Source: Corinectria fuckeliana
Taxonomy: Eukaryota > Ascomycota > Sordariomycetes > Hypocreales > Nectriaceae
Assembly (NCBI GenBank): GCA_019137255.1
Contig: WPDH01000101.1
Location: 1-64,000 of the forward strand
Reading direction: 5' to 3'
DNA length: 64,000 nt
Below, piece after piece: positions 10,828 through 22,438 of the stretch. Positions within the stretch are counted from its first letter, which is position 1; each line of letters opens with the position of its first letter. A program made the position numbers and the translations under genes. Under the pieces are notes generated by a model, which saw only the letters and a program-made list of their open reading frames with translations, did not search any database and was not told where the DNA came from.

Positions 10828-12665
10828 GGATTCGTGAAAGGACCTTGGATCACTTGCGTTTTCTTCTACTCTGATACTTAACTACTAGGAAGCTAGTCTT
10901 TCAATACATCCAAAATCTTTATCTTGTAATAGCAATCAATTAGAGGAGTGACCAAATGCCCAGAGTGACCGCCGAATCATCCAAAGGTAACCACATCTCG
11001 ACAATAGTAGAAAGAATTTTTAACGAGACGATTCCCTGCCCACCCGCTGGTCTTCTTCACTACCTTGCCTCAGCCAAAGGAGCACTCCACCTTGCTCATG
11101 GTGGTCTCGCAAGATTGATCACAACACAAGTGCGATGAACAATCAATCAAGTTCCACAATCAATGGTTACATCGGGGCATAAATGGGAAATTAAGCTGAA
11201 GGACATTCAGAAGTCCCTTCGGCAGATCGATGTGGGGAACGAAGGGGTTGATTGCGCTATTCAGGAAGGATGCTGAGGCCGTCGGTGCCCCTCGTTAATC
11301 TGACCCTGGGCCTTGGCTGGAGTGACCCCGTACTGCACCACCTCATCGGTAGTGTAGGCAGCATCTTCATCCTAGACTTGAGCTTCAACTAGCTGACAAG
11401 GGTCAGGGAAATGGCACATGACGAGGGTGGGCAAAGACTAGTCTAAATACTACCGTATACAGTCAATAAATACGCCAAGTTGGTCGAGTTTATTTAGAGC
11501 GTTTTAAGGCGAGTTTCCGGCTATATGTACAGTAACTTCACCTTTGGAACGAGATAATTTGTTGGTGGTTGGCTCACTTTAGTGTGAGCATATCAGCCCA
11601 GACAGCCACACTTACCCGGCAGGCTGAAAAATAGGATTGAATTGGGACTGCTTGGTCTTCCGAAGGGAATAAGCATGCCCTTTCAGCTAAGATAGGCAGG
11701 CGGCTGTTTCAAATAGGCAGCCCGGCTAGCTGTCGACCCTACTGCCACTATATCCCAGAAGTCGGAATCCACCAACACAACAACTGAGCCACCGACCACA
11801 TTGCTCTATAGCGAGACGTTGCCGCTGCTCCATCATACATTTCGCCGAGGCGTATTACTCCCCTCCATCCCATTAATACCGCACATTGATATTCTTGAGC
11901 TGCACCTTGCCTTTGATATCCAATCTGTCTCCACTTGCAGCCCGATTCACATATTTCACAATGCCCTGTACGAAGTACGCCGTCTTACCGGAGGATGACC
12001 GAGAACGTGTTCCACGATGGAGAGGTCGTGTAGCCACTTCTTCTAGACCTGGCTCGACAACGTCGTTCTCAGCAGCCTGTAAGTTTCCTCTCCACTATCC
12101 CTGCCCGTGTCGTTTGCAGATACAGTCTGGCGGCAACTCATCGGCGTGATGAGAGTGCGTAGTTTTTGCTGGGGACCGGTGCGGTGTTGCGATGCTGTGC
12201 TATGATATGTGTTCCGTGCGGCGCTATGCAGTGTTGTGGCCGACGTGGGGTTTATTTGAGGTGAAGCCGGCACTGGGGACTGGAAGTGCCCTTCTCTCTC
12301 TCGAGTCTCTCTCCCTAGGATTTATTAGTCGTAGAGGAAACACGCGTCTTGACTCTGCAGGTCAGCCAAGATGTGATCGAAGCCTCGACGGAAGCGCCAT
12401 GCCATTACGTGCTGTCTGTCAAGATTAGGCATCTCGAGTCCCGTCGCCAAGGCCAGCCATTCCCGAAGGCGCGAGACCACAGAGGGCCATCCCAAGCTGT
12501 GAGATTGCATTCTTCTGTGTAGGTGAAGCCGCGAAGCTTTCCCATGAGAGAAACCGATGCTTATCAGGCGGGGTGGTGGGCTTTCCCAGCATGCTGTCGG
12601 GACCCTTGAACGTAGAATGAGTTTTATCGTGCAGCTCTCTAGAAAGTGAGCTAAGGTGCCTCGCT
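10828..12665. other. Long intergenic region with a repeat relic
   Basis: No convincing gene. At 11566-11690 lies a degenerate copy of the 3' end of the UCH pseudogene (own entry). An ATG at about 11960 opens a short frame that could splice through a 41-nt GTAAGT...GCAG intron near 12079-12119, but the product resembles nothing I know. Confidence 0.4.
11566..11690 (-). repeat. Degenerate copy of the UCH pseudogene 3' end
   Basis: Compared with 17688-17830, about 60 bases match at roughly 80% by eye (shared strings include GGTTGGCTCACTT and CAGCCCAGACAG), then similarity fades. Read on the minus strand, both copies have a GTAAGT at the same relative place. It appears to be the tail of an otherwise lost second copy of the UCH-like locus about 6 kb away. 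Confidence 0.5.
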
Positions 12666-14106
12666 TCAGGAAGCCTCTAGTTCTCTAATGCGCTTCTCAG
12701 CCCATGCTCCTAGGGCACCAAAGAAATCCTCCGAGTTGCCGCCGCGCCAATCTCGCAGTGCATACCATAGGTAGCGGAAGTCTTTTCCGACCCGGATGGC
12801 GGCTTCATAGCCCGGCGCGTCCTGGTGCATTTCCTATAAATTGTCCATTGTTAATTCCCGCTCGGCTAACAATCTCATATCGACATTACCTTTATATAAT
12901 GATTCGCCCACGACGTATACGTCTCGATATCAGCCTGAGTCGCGTCTTCCGGTAGCCGTGTGACGGAGGGAGCGCCATCCTCGTTCGTGATCAAGTCGAC
13001 GGGACCGGCAGCCACCAAAGGGTCAGAGAGAATAGCAGGCCATATACAGGCTGTTTCCCAGTCGTACAGCGACGTGACAAGAGGTTGGCCGTTCTCCTGC
13101 TTTGTGATGGTCGTGTTGTGAATGCCAAAGTCTCCATGTTCGAGGACAAACCGATAGAGAGAGCCGTCAAGAGTATCTAGAGGCAGTATAAACGGGACGG
13201 CGCGCAAAAGAGACTGCTTGGCCGCCAAAGCAATGGGCCCGACCGTCTCTTTGTCGTCCTCCCATCCGATCATGTCGCCTTCGTTCCGAACGGTCGCCTT
13301 GATCTTGGACTCTAGCACGTGCATCCAGAACTTGCGTGTCGGAGCGACGGGCACGGACAAGGAATCTGGCTTGAACTTGAACAGGCGGTCGAGCAAGTAT
13401 TCGGTAACAAATTCGTAGGGAGGATTGTAGGAAAACAAGGCTGCACGAATATGGGCCAGCTGGTCAAGGAGGAGAAGCTGTAGCGAAGACTTAGTGCGGG
13501 TGTGCTATCAATCGAAGAGGGCCACCCATACCTGGTTGGTAGGGTCAAGATCTGTCCACACATTGTTAACCCCCTCGGAACTCTCGAAGACAAACAGCCG
13601 GCGACCGGTGAGGTCCTGGGGAATGGCAAGCTTTGGTCCCGGGTGCTGAACCGGTATGCGAGAGTATAGCAGATGAGAGATTCGGACATTTGGCTCCCGT
13701 CGTAGTAAGTTGTAGACGGCGGTCTCGAAACGAGCTTCCGGAGCCTGCACGTCGATTGGGAAGCCGTTAAAGCCGGGCATGTTGACATCGCCGCGAGCTA
13801 GACGAGCAACCATGTTGGGTTTGTTGGAGGTTTTGACGTAGAAACCCTGGGCATGATTAGCAAACGTGGATTCATTGGGACACACAGAGAGCAATGGAAT
13901 AAACGGACATAGTTTTTGGACCCCTTGGCGATGATGGGAATCTCCGTCACCTCCGTATACAGCTTCTCCTCGATCTCGCGGATCAGGAGCCCGACGTCCC
14001 AGACGCCATCAAATGGACTCCTGCCGCTGCGAACCAGTTCTAGAATATGCTTTCCGTCGTATGGTTCGCCGCTGGGTGTGGAGGGCCACTCATCTCGCCA
14101 ATGCAT
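12666..14106 (-). CDS. APH-type phosphotransferase (protein-kinase-like fold)
   Basis: Four exons (14106-13909, 13846-13532, 13477-12890, 12833-12666) with introns of 62, 54 and 56 nt give 422 aa. The catalytic HGDFGIHN loop is at about residues 285-292, with the aspartate at 287 as base and N292 as metal ligand. YDWE at 309-312 is the metal-binding DFG equivalent. The C-terminal exon has the WYALRDWRGGN pattern seen in fungal members. I start at ATG 14106 (context ACAATG); the frame is open upstream without an ATG. The fold is that of aminoglycoside/choline kinases, and the fungal family is large with mostly unknown substrates, so no drug-resistance role should be assumed. A second, unrelated-looking APH gene lies at 32678. 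Confidence 0.85.
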
Positions 14107-14128
14107 TGTGATATGTCTTGACAATGAC

Positions 14129-14150
14129 GATGTCGATGTCGATGTCGATG
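14129..14150. repeat. GATGTC hexanucleotide microsatellite
   Basis: 3.7 perfect copies of GATGTC lie in the probable 5' leader of the APH-type gene, starting 23 nt upstream of its ATG. Copy number may vary between strains. Confidence 0.7.
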
Positions 14151-14405
14151 AATGCAGCGAGTTGCTTCGTTGTGGAGTCTGAGCTCTGAGAGACTTAGCC
14201 TAGTCCGAAAACGGCCTCGGCGACAGGTTTGCCCGCTTATTAATGGTGGAATCTGGGGAAGGGCCTGGACGCCTTTGATTACACAATGACGCTCACAGGC
14301 GCCTCAAGTTCAAGCTCGCAAGTCAACTCAAAGAAACAAGGGAAACACCTGTCATAATACATCGATAGTGAATATTATTTGCGAGAAATGTGATGCAATG
14401 GGTCT

Positions 14406-16110
14406 TTATGGGGCTGGCTCGCGAGACCATTCCCCGAAGTTTTGGTTACGGCTTCCTGCTGCTGTTTGATAGTCAGGAAGCTGAATGTTGCCAAACTCGG
14501 AGTGATGTCGTAAGGAAGTCTGGACTGCGGTCCGGTAGGTGGGAACTCGATTTAGATCGTAGAACGCGCTTGAGTGCAGATCAACTGGGTCAGTTGAGTT
14601 GTGGAGCAAGTCCCCGGCGGCGGCTTGCCCCGGTAAGGGAGTCGCAGGGGCTACCTGCTCAGTATGGATGATGGGATTGTGCAGAGAATCCAACTCGGGC
14701 CGTAGGTAGGCTGAATCGATTGGTTGCGACTGGGTGCCGGCGTTCTCGTAGCTATCAGTATCCTCGTAAAGCTGGTCTAGGACGTGATCGCCATATCCTG
14801 GCGGAACTGCATCCTCCGTTTCGGCGTTCATTGCACCGGGCGGCTGACAAGCGAGGTTTCCCTGCCTATCAAGAAACATGTTCGGGGAGATGAAGATGTA
14901 GACCGGCAGAGCTACTGCAAGCTGAAAAGGTGAGCCATTCAGCTTATAAATGTCATTCTTGGGTTACTCACTTCGGAAATATGACCGTCGGCGTTGCAGA
15001 GTGGAACAAACACCTTGAGTTTATGACGGATTTTGATGCCATGAATGTCCAGGTCTTGGATGCACTGCCCTAGTTTCTTCGGGAGGTCAAGTCTCTTGTT
15101 CAGGACCCAGCCTTCCTGGGTTGTATCCTCGATGTTACTTTGCCAATCGTCCTCTCTCGCCACCTTGAAGGTCCAAGTAGAAACCATGCGCTCGGTCCGA
15201 TGGTTCTTGTCATGAGGGAAGGTCAAGTTTGGAATGTGACAGTCGCGAATTTCCAGCAGGACTGCCGTGATCCGTAATATTTTGAGGCCCTTGACGAGGG
15301 GTGTAAACCGCATTTTCAGCAGGACCGAGTCACCAAAGACGGCGGCTTTGGAAGGGACAGAAATTGCGTAGTCGACTTTGTTGAGCCAGATGTTTTCGAT
15401 GCTCATAGCATACATAAACTCCAAAGAGCTTGCGGACAAAGTTCGAATTATCCGGAGCTGCTTCCGAGCATGGAGATGCCGTGCCAGCTTGCCCCTGCTG
15501 ATACTAGCCTTGAGGGTGTAACTTAGATATGCTTCAGGGATGCCCTCAATGCTCTCAGCTGTATTGCCAGGCAGCATGTATTCGAAAGGCCATTCGTAGT
15601 TTCCTGCGGGAAGCGTTTTGCTGGTGCTATCTGCACCGACAAAGGGGGCCCATTGCTGGTTCAGAATGTTGATCTTTGAGCCTAAAACGCCAATATCTGT
15701 CCAGCTACGAGAATCTCAGTTAGCCATGGCTCAATGAGTGAGGGTCAAATTGGAGACAGCCATACGAATGACGTAGAGTGCCAAGTAGTTGGAGCTGCAC
15801 ATCCTCTACCTTCAGCGGCGATTGCAAACAGAGGACAAGGACGCCCTTGAGAAGTTGAGCAGTGGACTCGTCTTCACTGCCCCGGAAAACAACAAAGTCA
15901 TTGTCTAGGCTGTCGCGTACACAGTGTTAGGGGCCATGAGATTCATCGTCCTGACGCGACCTGAAGGAGCGGGGGCATTTACCGAATCTCGAAGAGCGTG
16001 TATGGGTGAAACGCTGAGACGTTGAACGGCGGATGAGGGTGTGGGGACGGTGGTCGGAAAGCACCAAGTAAACGAGTCGGAGAAATCGATATAGACGGCT
16101 GAGGCTGCAT
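14406..16110 (-). CDS. Alpha-arrestin (ART/CreD-like ubiquitin ligase adaptor)
   Basis: Four exons (16110-15983, 15909-15766, 15704-14972, 14921-14406) with introns of 73, 61 and 50 nt encode 506 aa. The start is the first in-frame ATG, 16110. The N-terminal lobe runs from about residue 40 (FEIRLDNDFVVFRG, LKGVLVLCL) through WTDIG and the WPFEYMLPGN strand. The C-terminal lobe includes SIENIWLNKVDYAISVPSK and ends with LPVYIFISPN. The tail carries PPGY at 375-378, a WW-domain binding PPxY motif for Rsp5/HulA-type ligases, plus VPTY and LPDY near the end. The protein should recruit ubiquitin ligase to plasma-membrane permeases for endocytosis; CreD and ApyA are the Aspergillus examples. It is tail-to-head with the APH-type gene downstream, with no obvious functional link. 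Confidence 0.85.
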
Positions 16111-17749
16111 TACGGAGAGTTGGCAGCCGGAGGCAAAGCAGAAACCCCCAGGGTGTGGGTTATTGATGGTGAAGTCTAGATCGACTTGGAATGAGGGCTT
16201 AGGGATACATCGAGGATAGGCTTTCCAGCACAAGGTAGTGACAAAGTGAATTGAAAGAGTGTGGAGGACACCAGGAAAGGAAACCTCGAAGAAAGAAGGT
16301 CTTTCACGAGCTGTTAGATAATCATGCTATTATTTGCAGCATGTGATCCTAGCCCAACATTACGTTCCACTTTTGTTCGTCTTAAATCCCAGCACATATC
16401 ATAGCCACGACTTATCGGAACTGGCCTGCCGATAAATCGGAACGGCCGGAAGAGTGGAGCAGCCGAGTACCTCGGCGTAAATGGGTGTTGTTAACCAGCT
16501 GAATCTGCTCGTGAATGTGTTTTACGTCCTGGGCAATACCGCTTTCGTGGTAGATGAGAGATGAATAAAAACTCACTAATTGACGGAACAAGGGAAAGGA
16601 GACAAGGAGCAAGAAGGTAGCCTATCAAGGAAAATGTCTAGCAACGCTGTCCGAATTGGCAAGCCGTATTTCAATAACGCTTGTAATGATGGAGGTGAAA
16701 ACAGATGTGGGTAGTGTAACTATTAATGATACAATAGAGGAATCTGGGATGCAGTCAGTGGCAGCAGTAGCGGTATCCTATCATATGCACCCAAGCCGAC
16801 GAGGCTGAGAGCAAGGTATGTCTAGCTAGGGTTTAAGAATGGCGTTTCCCTCTCCAGAAATCCACTCCGGAGCTGCTAATCATGTCTATAGTACGATGCT
16901 GGGAATCGATGAACCGCTAAAGTCGTCGGGCGAAGTTCAACAAGCAACTTACATATCTCTCATAGCGCATCCATACCACGTACAGCAGCAAATCTCGTCA
17001 GCATATCCCCTATCGGTGCAAAGTGGCACGAAGAAATCCATTCGCCAAACTCCCCATTGCGTCGCTGATGTAGACAACCATCTCGGCCGGGTCCTCCCTA
17101 AGGATGCGTACGAAGCTGCGGGGTGTCGTCACGAGAGTTGGGGATCCTATAACCCTAACTCCAGTCAGCAAACAATTTCGGTGTACACGACGCGCGAACA
17201 CTTCTTGGTATTCGGAGATGGGACGTGAGGAGGCTTCATCCTACTCACTGGAAGAAGTAGCTGAGAACTTCTGCGGGAGCCCCATGATGAACTAATCGCA
17301 CTGTACATGTTTTCGAAAGCTCTCGAGCATTCGAAGGGTCAAATCTCTCCGATGGGCAGGTGGGCGGAGGAGCAAATGAAGAGGTCAATCGTCCGACAGC
17401 GCCTGTGGCTGCCCGGTTGAAGACAATCATGATAGGGATTTACGTACCGTTAACGAGAGCCTAGCCTGATCTGCATGCATTCAGCAGCTGCTCCATCTCA
17501 ATCTAAATGGACACGAGTGTGTGTGTGCGCGCCCCCATCTTCCTTACGGTCTCCCTCGAGTCCTCATAGAAGGGCGACATTCATCGAGTCGGTCAGGTGA
17601 CGGCCAATCTAGAAAGCTACCTTGCCCCTCTTCTATGGATGATAGTCTTGGTATCTAGATAGGGCCTACCTATCCTTATGTGGCCGTATAACTTGTTGGC
17701 GGTTGGCTCACTTCATTGTCAAGACACCAGCCCAGACAGTAACACTTAC
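16111..17749. other. Intergenic with a possible oxygenase fragment
   Basis: No intact gene. Minus-strand frames at 17010-17430 may be an oxygenase scrap (own entry). The remainder shows short frames without motifs and a short TGTG/GCGC run near 17518-17531. Confidence 0.4.
17010..17430 (-). pseudogene. Possible fragment of a 2-oxoglutarate/Fe(II) oxygenase
   Basis: Two minus-strand frames (17430-17245 and 17201-17010) could be joined by a GTGAGT...TTAG intron. The second reads FVRILREDPAEMVVYISDA, then a NGFL(R)ATLHR segment. That resembles the end of the isopenicillin-N-synthase-like core, where the G-D-x-x-x-x-x-S/T-N-G and S-x-x-H-R elements carry the third iron ligand. The GD is replaced by SD, the frame stops directly after LHR, and the first two iron ligands are not found. 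At best this is a decayed piece. Confidence 0.25.
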
Positions 17750-18480
17750 TTACCCAGGGGGTTGGAAAGAGGGATTGGAAATAAGGAAGATGCTGGTGCG
17801 AAGGAGCCCGATGCAAGAAAATGCCAGGTTACCGCAGCTTTCTCTCTGGAGTTTGATGAGGCGCTTAATGCCAAGGTCCAGTATCCGATTGCTCAGTGCG
17901 TCTTCTTCCTCACCCAGGGGCACCCTATCAAGCGGTTCCCTTCTCAAGCCTTCGAGCTCCCACAGATGGCCATCGCAGGCCTTGGAAAATGCAACGAAGT
18001 GTTTCGGGCTTGTTGCGCCGAGCTTGAATGCCGGTATATCGCCCTTACACACATCGGCCTCGCTTGCCTCATACATTGCGTCGTGGTCGGCCAGGAGCTT
18101 GGCCGACTCATCCGTGCCCAGGGACACCGCGGCGTCCATAAAGTTGGTCAGTTGGCTGCCGGGTACCGTCATGTCAGTGGGAAGGCCGTTGCTGACGTAG
18201 TGGAGCAGCCCGATGAGCCCGCAGCGTCGCGGTCCATCTTCCAAGCTTGCGACATGGGGGCCGTTGTCAGCAGGTCGAAGACGGGATGAGGGACTATGGC
18301 CAACTGATCGGGGTCGTAGAGCGAGTAGGCGTCATAGGAGGATAGCTCCTGCGTCACGCCCAGCCGACGAACGAGCTCGTTCATGACGTCGGGGTTGTTT
18401 TCTCGTCAAATGTCAGTCTGGGCTACGTTGGGAGGCGCCCGGCGAATGAGACTAGGATGGAATACATACATACCTAGCAT
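17750..18480 (-). pseudogene. Ubiquitin C-terminal hydrolase (UCH, peptidase C12) pseudogene
   Basis: ATG at 18480, then a 72-nt intron (18473-18402), then ENNPDVMNELVRRLGV, the typical UCH-L1/L3 start. The frame runs to about 18235 (YSLYDPDQLAIVPHPVFDLL). The family then shifts frame and resumes as CGLIGLLHYVSNG, continuing through HFVAFSKACDGHLWELEG and GEEEDALSNRILDLGI to 17750. At the junction the protein lacks roughly 25 residues, including the oxyanion glutamine (normally QT-x-x-NACG). One base is out of phase directly before the catalytic-Cys codon (TGC at 18223-18221). The usual catalytic Asp in ELDG reads ELEG. A functional deubiquitinase from this locus is therefore unlikely. Sequencing error could explain a single-base shift but not the missing block. 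Confidence 0.75.
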
Positions 18481-20172
18481 TGTAAAAGTCTTGGGAGCAC
18501 CGGAGAAAATGAGAAATTGTCGCTGGGCTAGTTTGACTAAGGGAGAAGGGACGGGATTCTGTACTTTCTAGCGCCTATAGTCGTATTATGTGAGGAATGT
18601 GGCGATGCCTGTAGGGCGGTGAACAAAGACCAGTAGGATGGACTGCACCTTGAGTGAATGAGATTGTTAAAGTCTACTTTAGTGGGTTACTCATAAATGG
18701 GTGGCGTTGCTTGTGACGTCCAGTCTTGTCTTGGAGAGCCGTTGATGCAACTACGTTGTCTGAGTATTAGATAATCTTTATCGTAGCACTCACTATCTGT
18801 GGAATTATACAAAAATAGCTACTCTAGCTAGAAATGACATGACGATCACAGCATAGCAGTAGCCCAAGACAGTAATGACTCCATTGACGTGCGTAAAACC
18901 TGCCCGTTTGTAGACAACCCATTGCCGTAAGCATCGAGACAGACCTTGATGCTGACTCTAGACAAGTATGCACCGGCATGCCCCGAGCGGCCGATGCCTG
19001 CTTCGTCAGACTTGGCAGAGGATACGAGTTTCCCGTTGAGGAAGACTAACCGCGTTGTCAGTTCTCCCCCGCCCTCGAGGGGGCCGGATCGTCATGAAAA
19101 ACCCCGCACGTTTCTAATAGTGAGTGGACAGTGGACTGAAAAGACTGCCAGGGGCTATGATGATTGTCGATCTGGATCCATAAAGCCGTGCATGTGCGGC
19201 GATCTGCATTGGATACGAATAGACGAATATGGCCGTGTCAGTGTGTCAGTTGCCTGGCCTGGATCGTCATCCTCCCTCGTCAGCCTTAAGCATACATGCA
19301 TGTTTAAGCTTATTCAGCCTTGGATTCAATCAAGCAAGCGGTAGCACGATGCCTAGAGCTTGTGTAAAAAAACAGCCATGTATCTCAAACAGCCCCAACT
19401 GATCCTACGCTAATGCGCGCATAACTGAAACAAAAATTGACACAAACAGAAACATTTAGGATCGCCATGCGGAATAATATGATGTCACAGGGAACCACAA
19501 AATCCAATAGCACCATCAGCTTCTGCTTTTTAAGGCCCGACCGAATCCTTCGACCCACGGGCAGTGCATCCGTAGGAATCTGTATCAAACTCTACTCGTC
19601 AGTTCCGCGTCGATCACTCTCGGTCCGTCTTCCTGCCTTGTTGAGCTGTGAGATGTCGGGCTGAGGCTGAGGCTGAGGCTTGGTCGGAGGATTGATAGTC
19701 ACGCCGTCATCTTCCTCGAGCTGCCATTTACGGAAGAGTCTTACGGGGATCGACTGGCAGGACACCGTCTTCGGCACCGGTAGTTGACTGGGAAGGATTC
19801 GGCCTGCGCAGGGGTAGAGACCTAGCGCTGACTACTGCAACGTCTTGGCGTCTTGCAGGACTGTCGTGTTGGAAATAAACAAAAGTGCAATGTGTATCAT
19901 CCAGCTCACCGAGGTCGAGTACGGAGCTCGAGTTAAGCTTGCTGAACGGGACAAGATCGATCTGGGCAACTACAGCTACGTAGCTTGATGGATCACGGCA
20001 GCCTAGTCGACTCTTACCCGCAACAGGTCTATAGGGCGAGTCTCAGAGTCTTGAAAAGTATAAGTAGCTGTGGTCGAAGCACCTGTCCAGAGATCCTTTC
20101 ACATCCACCACCACCATCACTCTCAAACAAACACAAAGTCTCAAGCAAACACAAACTTCAACTCTCGACACT
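18481..20172. other. Intergenic, no supported gene
   Basis: A plus frame at 18946-19344 and its opposite strand have some coding-like stretches but no motif I can name. A GGCTGA triple repeat lies near 19662-19680. The last 115 bases form the NPP1-gene promoter and leader, with CA-rich sequence before the ATG. Confidence 0.45.
20059..20066 (+). promoter_or_regulatory. TATA-like element of the NPP1 gene
   Basis: TATAAGTA lies 114 nt upstream of the ATG at 20173 and is followed by a CT/CA-rich leader. Spacing resembles that before the secreted-protein gene at 10290. Motif match only. Confidence 0.35.
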
Positions 20173-21012
20173 ATGCAGACCAAGTTCCTCACCGCAGCCG
20201 CGCTCCTTAGCGCTGTAGCCTCCGTCCAGGGCAAGCCAGTCCAGACCAAGTCTACGCTTGTCAAGCGTGACGTCCTCACGGCTCTGCCCGAGGGCGCTGA
20301 TGACGTTGAGCTCAAGTTTCAACCGAAGCTTGACTTTGACACCGACGGCTGCTACAACACAGCCGCCATTGACCCTGACGGCAACACCAACCCGGGCCAC
20401 GATGCGACTGGCACTCCTCAGGGTGATTGCCGCGACCCGCATCAGCTCGAGAACAGCAATGCCTACTCTCGCAAGCGTTGTAACAACGGGTTCTGTGCCA
20501 TCATGTACGTTGTCCTCTGCCTTTTATCAACAAGGAATGGGTACTAACAGGAAGTCTCTAGGTACGAGTACTACTTCGAAAAGGACCAGGCTGCTCTAGC
20601 CACCTATGGTGCTGGCCACCGTCATGACTGGGAGAACATTGTCGTCTTCGCCCAGGGCGACACGGTTGTGCGCGTTGCCGCATCCTGCCACAAGGGATAC
20701 GGCGACGCCAGCAACGAGTTTCCCGCAGACGGCACCAACCCCCTGATTGTGTACCACAAGGACGGAGGGCAAACGCACTGCTTCCGCTTCGCCAACGATG
20801 CCGATATCGGCGGCGTTGAGAACTACTCGGGCGCTTTCTACCGCAGCCCCCTTGTTGGCTGGGATCACTGGCCTAATGTCGGTCTTCGGGATAAGATGCT
20901 CCAGACTTGGAACGGCGGCGTTGGGCCTAAGCTCGATGACGAGTTCGGTGACAAGCTTAAGCAGGCCGCCGGCGATGGCGTTGCTGGCTTTGACCCTTAC
21001 CTCGACGCCTAA
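20173..21012 (+). CDS. NPP1/NLP secreted protein (necrosis- and ethylene-inducing family)
   Basis: Two exons (20173-20504, 20562-21012) around a 57-nt intron with a TACTAAC branch encode 260 aa. Residues 1-20 form a signal peptide, and a Lys-Arg at 31-32 could be a Kex2 site. The family heptapeptide GHRHDWE is intact at 129-135, including the His and acidic residues that hold the metal ion in characterised NLPs. The mature region has six cysteines (60, 86, 103, 108, 153, 184), more than the two of type 1 proteins. NLPs act outside the cell on plant plasma-membrane sphingolipids and often trigger cell death in eudicots, but many fungal copies do not. Whether this one does cannot be told from sequence. 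No break seen. Confidence 0.9.
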
Positions 21013-22438
21013 GCGGCTGAAGAAACAGTCGAGGCATACAGGGAGCAGCTGTACTCGATGTGGAGGGATTGTGTTTGAAAAAATTTCCTAGCTATAGGCT
21101 TGATGTAGATGGACACTGGTTTTATGAATGAATACCTGGAGATTCAACCGTCGCGCATGAATCATCTTATTGAGCGTGAATGCAGTCTACTAAACTTGCT
21201 AAAACTGGCCATTCATTCTTGCTACCGTGGTTTGAGCGTTGAAAGAGGACAACAGCTAAAGGTTCCAGCGTAGATGTTCAGATTGAATATTGACATAACC
21301 GCGGAAGGCTTTGCAGCTTTATAGTAGCGCCGGTATAAGTTGCAAGTGCGGGGACGACTAAGAAACTAAGATGTGAATCTTCTAAGCTGGTGAGAAGGCG
21401 GAGGCCAGCTGTGAATATTTCAAGTATACAGTTTGACGAGCTCAACTGGTAGTAAACCTCGCTGGCTTCGGTTTCATGAAAGGGTAGTAGGACTCTGATG
21501 CCTGAATTATGTCAGCTTCAAGACTCCAGGAGTGGGCGGAGAAAGTAGAACATATTTTAAATCAACTTTACGGCATTTTTATTCTCACGTTAACGCACTC
21601 CGCCTGAATCGAACTGCAAGCGTGGAGTACATTTTGAAAGGCCCTGGACTTGTCATTGGAGGGACTGTAGCAAGAGTTTCCCCAGCCTCACCAATTCTAT
21701 TATTCTTTTCTGATGCCGGTCCGGTAAATTATCAGATTGATATGCAATGAGGATTAGCTCTTTTTGTGGATAATTGTTCATCATAGGCTAGGAGGTAGGA
21801 GAGATCTCCTGTAACCACTGTTAAATTAGAACTCTTGCATGCACACACAAAACCTCATTCTGCTTTTGCCCTTAGCACATGCCATAGTGTACTAGTCAGT
21901 GATGTGAAGTTGAGCGGCCTCTCAGCCGGCTTCTCGGTTTGCTAGATACCCCGAGGGTGTAGGGGCTCTTGTAGGCTAGGACGAGCGTATCGGTACCAGA
22001 GCCGTATAGATTGACGACAATAGAAAGCTCATTGGCTCCAGTCGAAGCGCGATCTGGATCAGTTGACTCGCTTACTTTGAACTAATGTTTCCACTGGTGA
22101 CAGAGATCGTATGATACCCCTGTAATAACCAAACCTCAAAGGGGGATTGTACGAAAAGGGCTGTTCCATTCTTGCTTCTCCTGCTTTCTCCAAGGCCACA
22201 TGTTGGGTAATCCAGCGGCCTTTGCATCAACGGCCCACTAGAAATAAAACCTCCCAGTACCCCCTATATTGAGGGGTCCGTTCGGAAGGACCACGTGGAG
22301 AAGCTCATCCTCACCAGGGCACTGTCACAGAAGTTCGAAGACGTCAATGGAACCTCAGAGTCATGAAAGAAGATGACAACGGATGGAGGAGTGGAGGCAA
22401 GGTACCGGAGAACAAACTCAAAGGCTGCGGACAGATGA
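21013..22438. other. Intergenic, no gene seen
   Basis: Short frames only. The minus frame at 22264-22458 may be the extreme 3' part of the repeat-protein relic that follows, but shows no motif. Confidence 0.45.

Noticed and set aside
16839..17228. 129-residue plus-strand open frame
   Set aside because: No family features; the opposite strand looks more coding-like, so I treat it as antisense noise.
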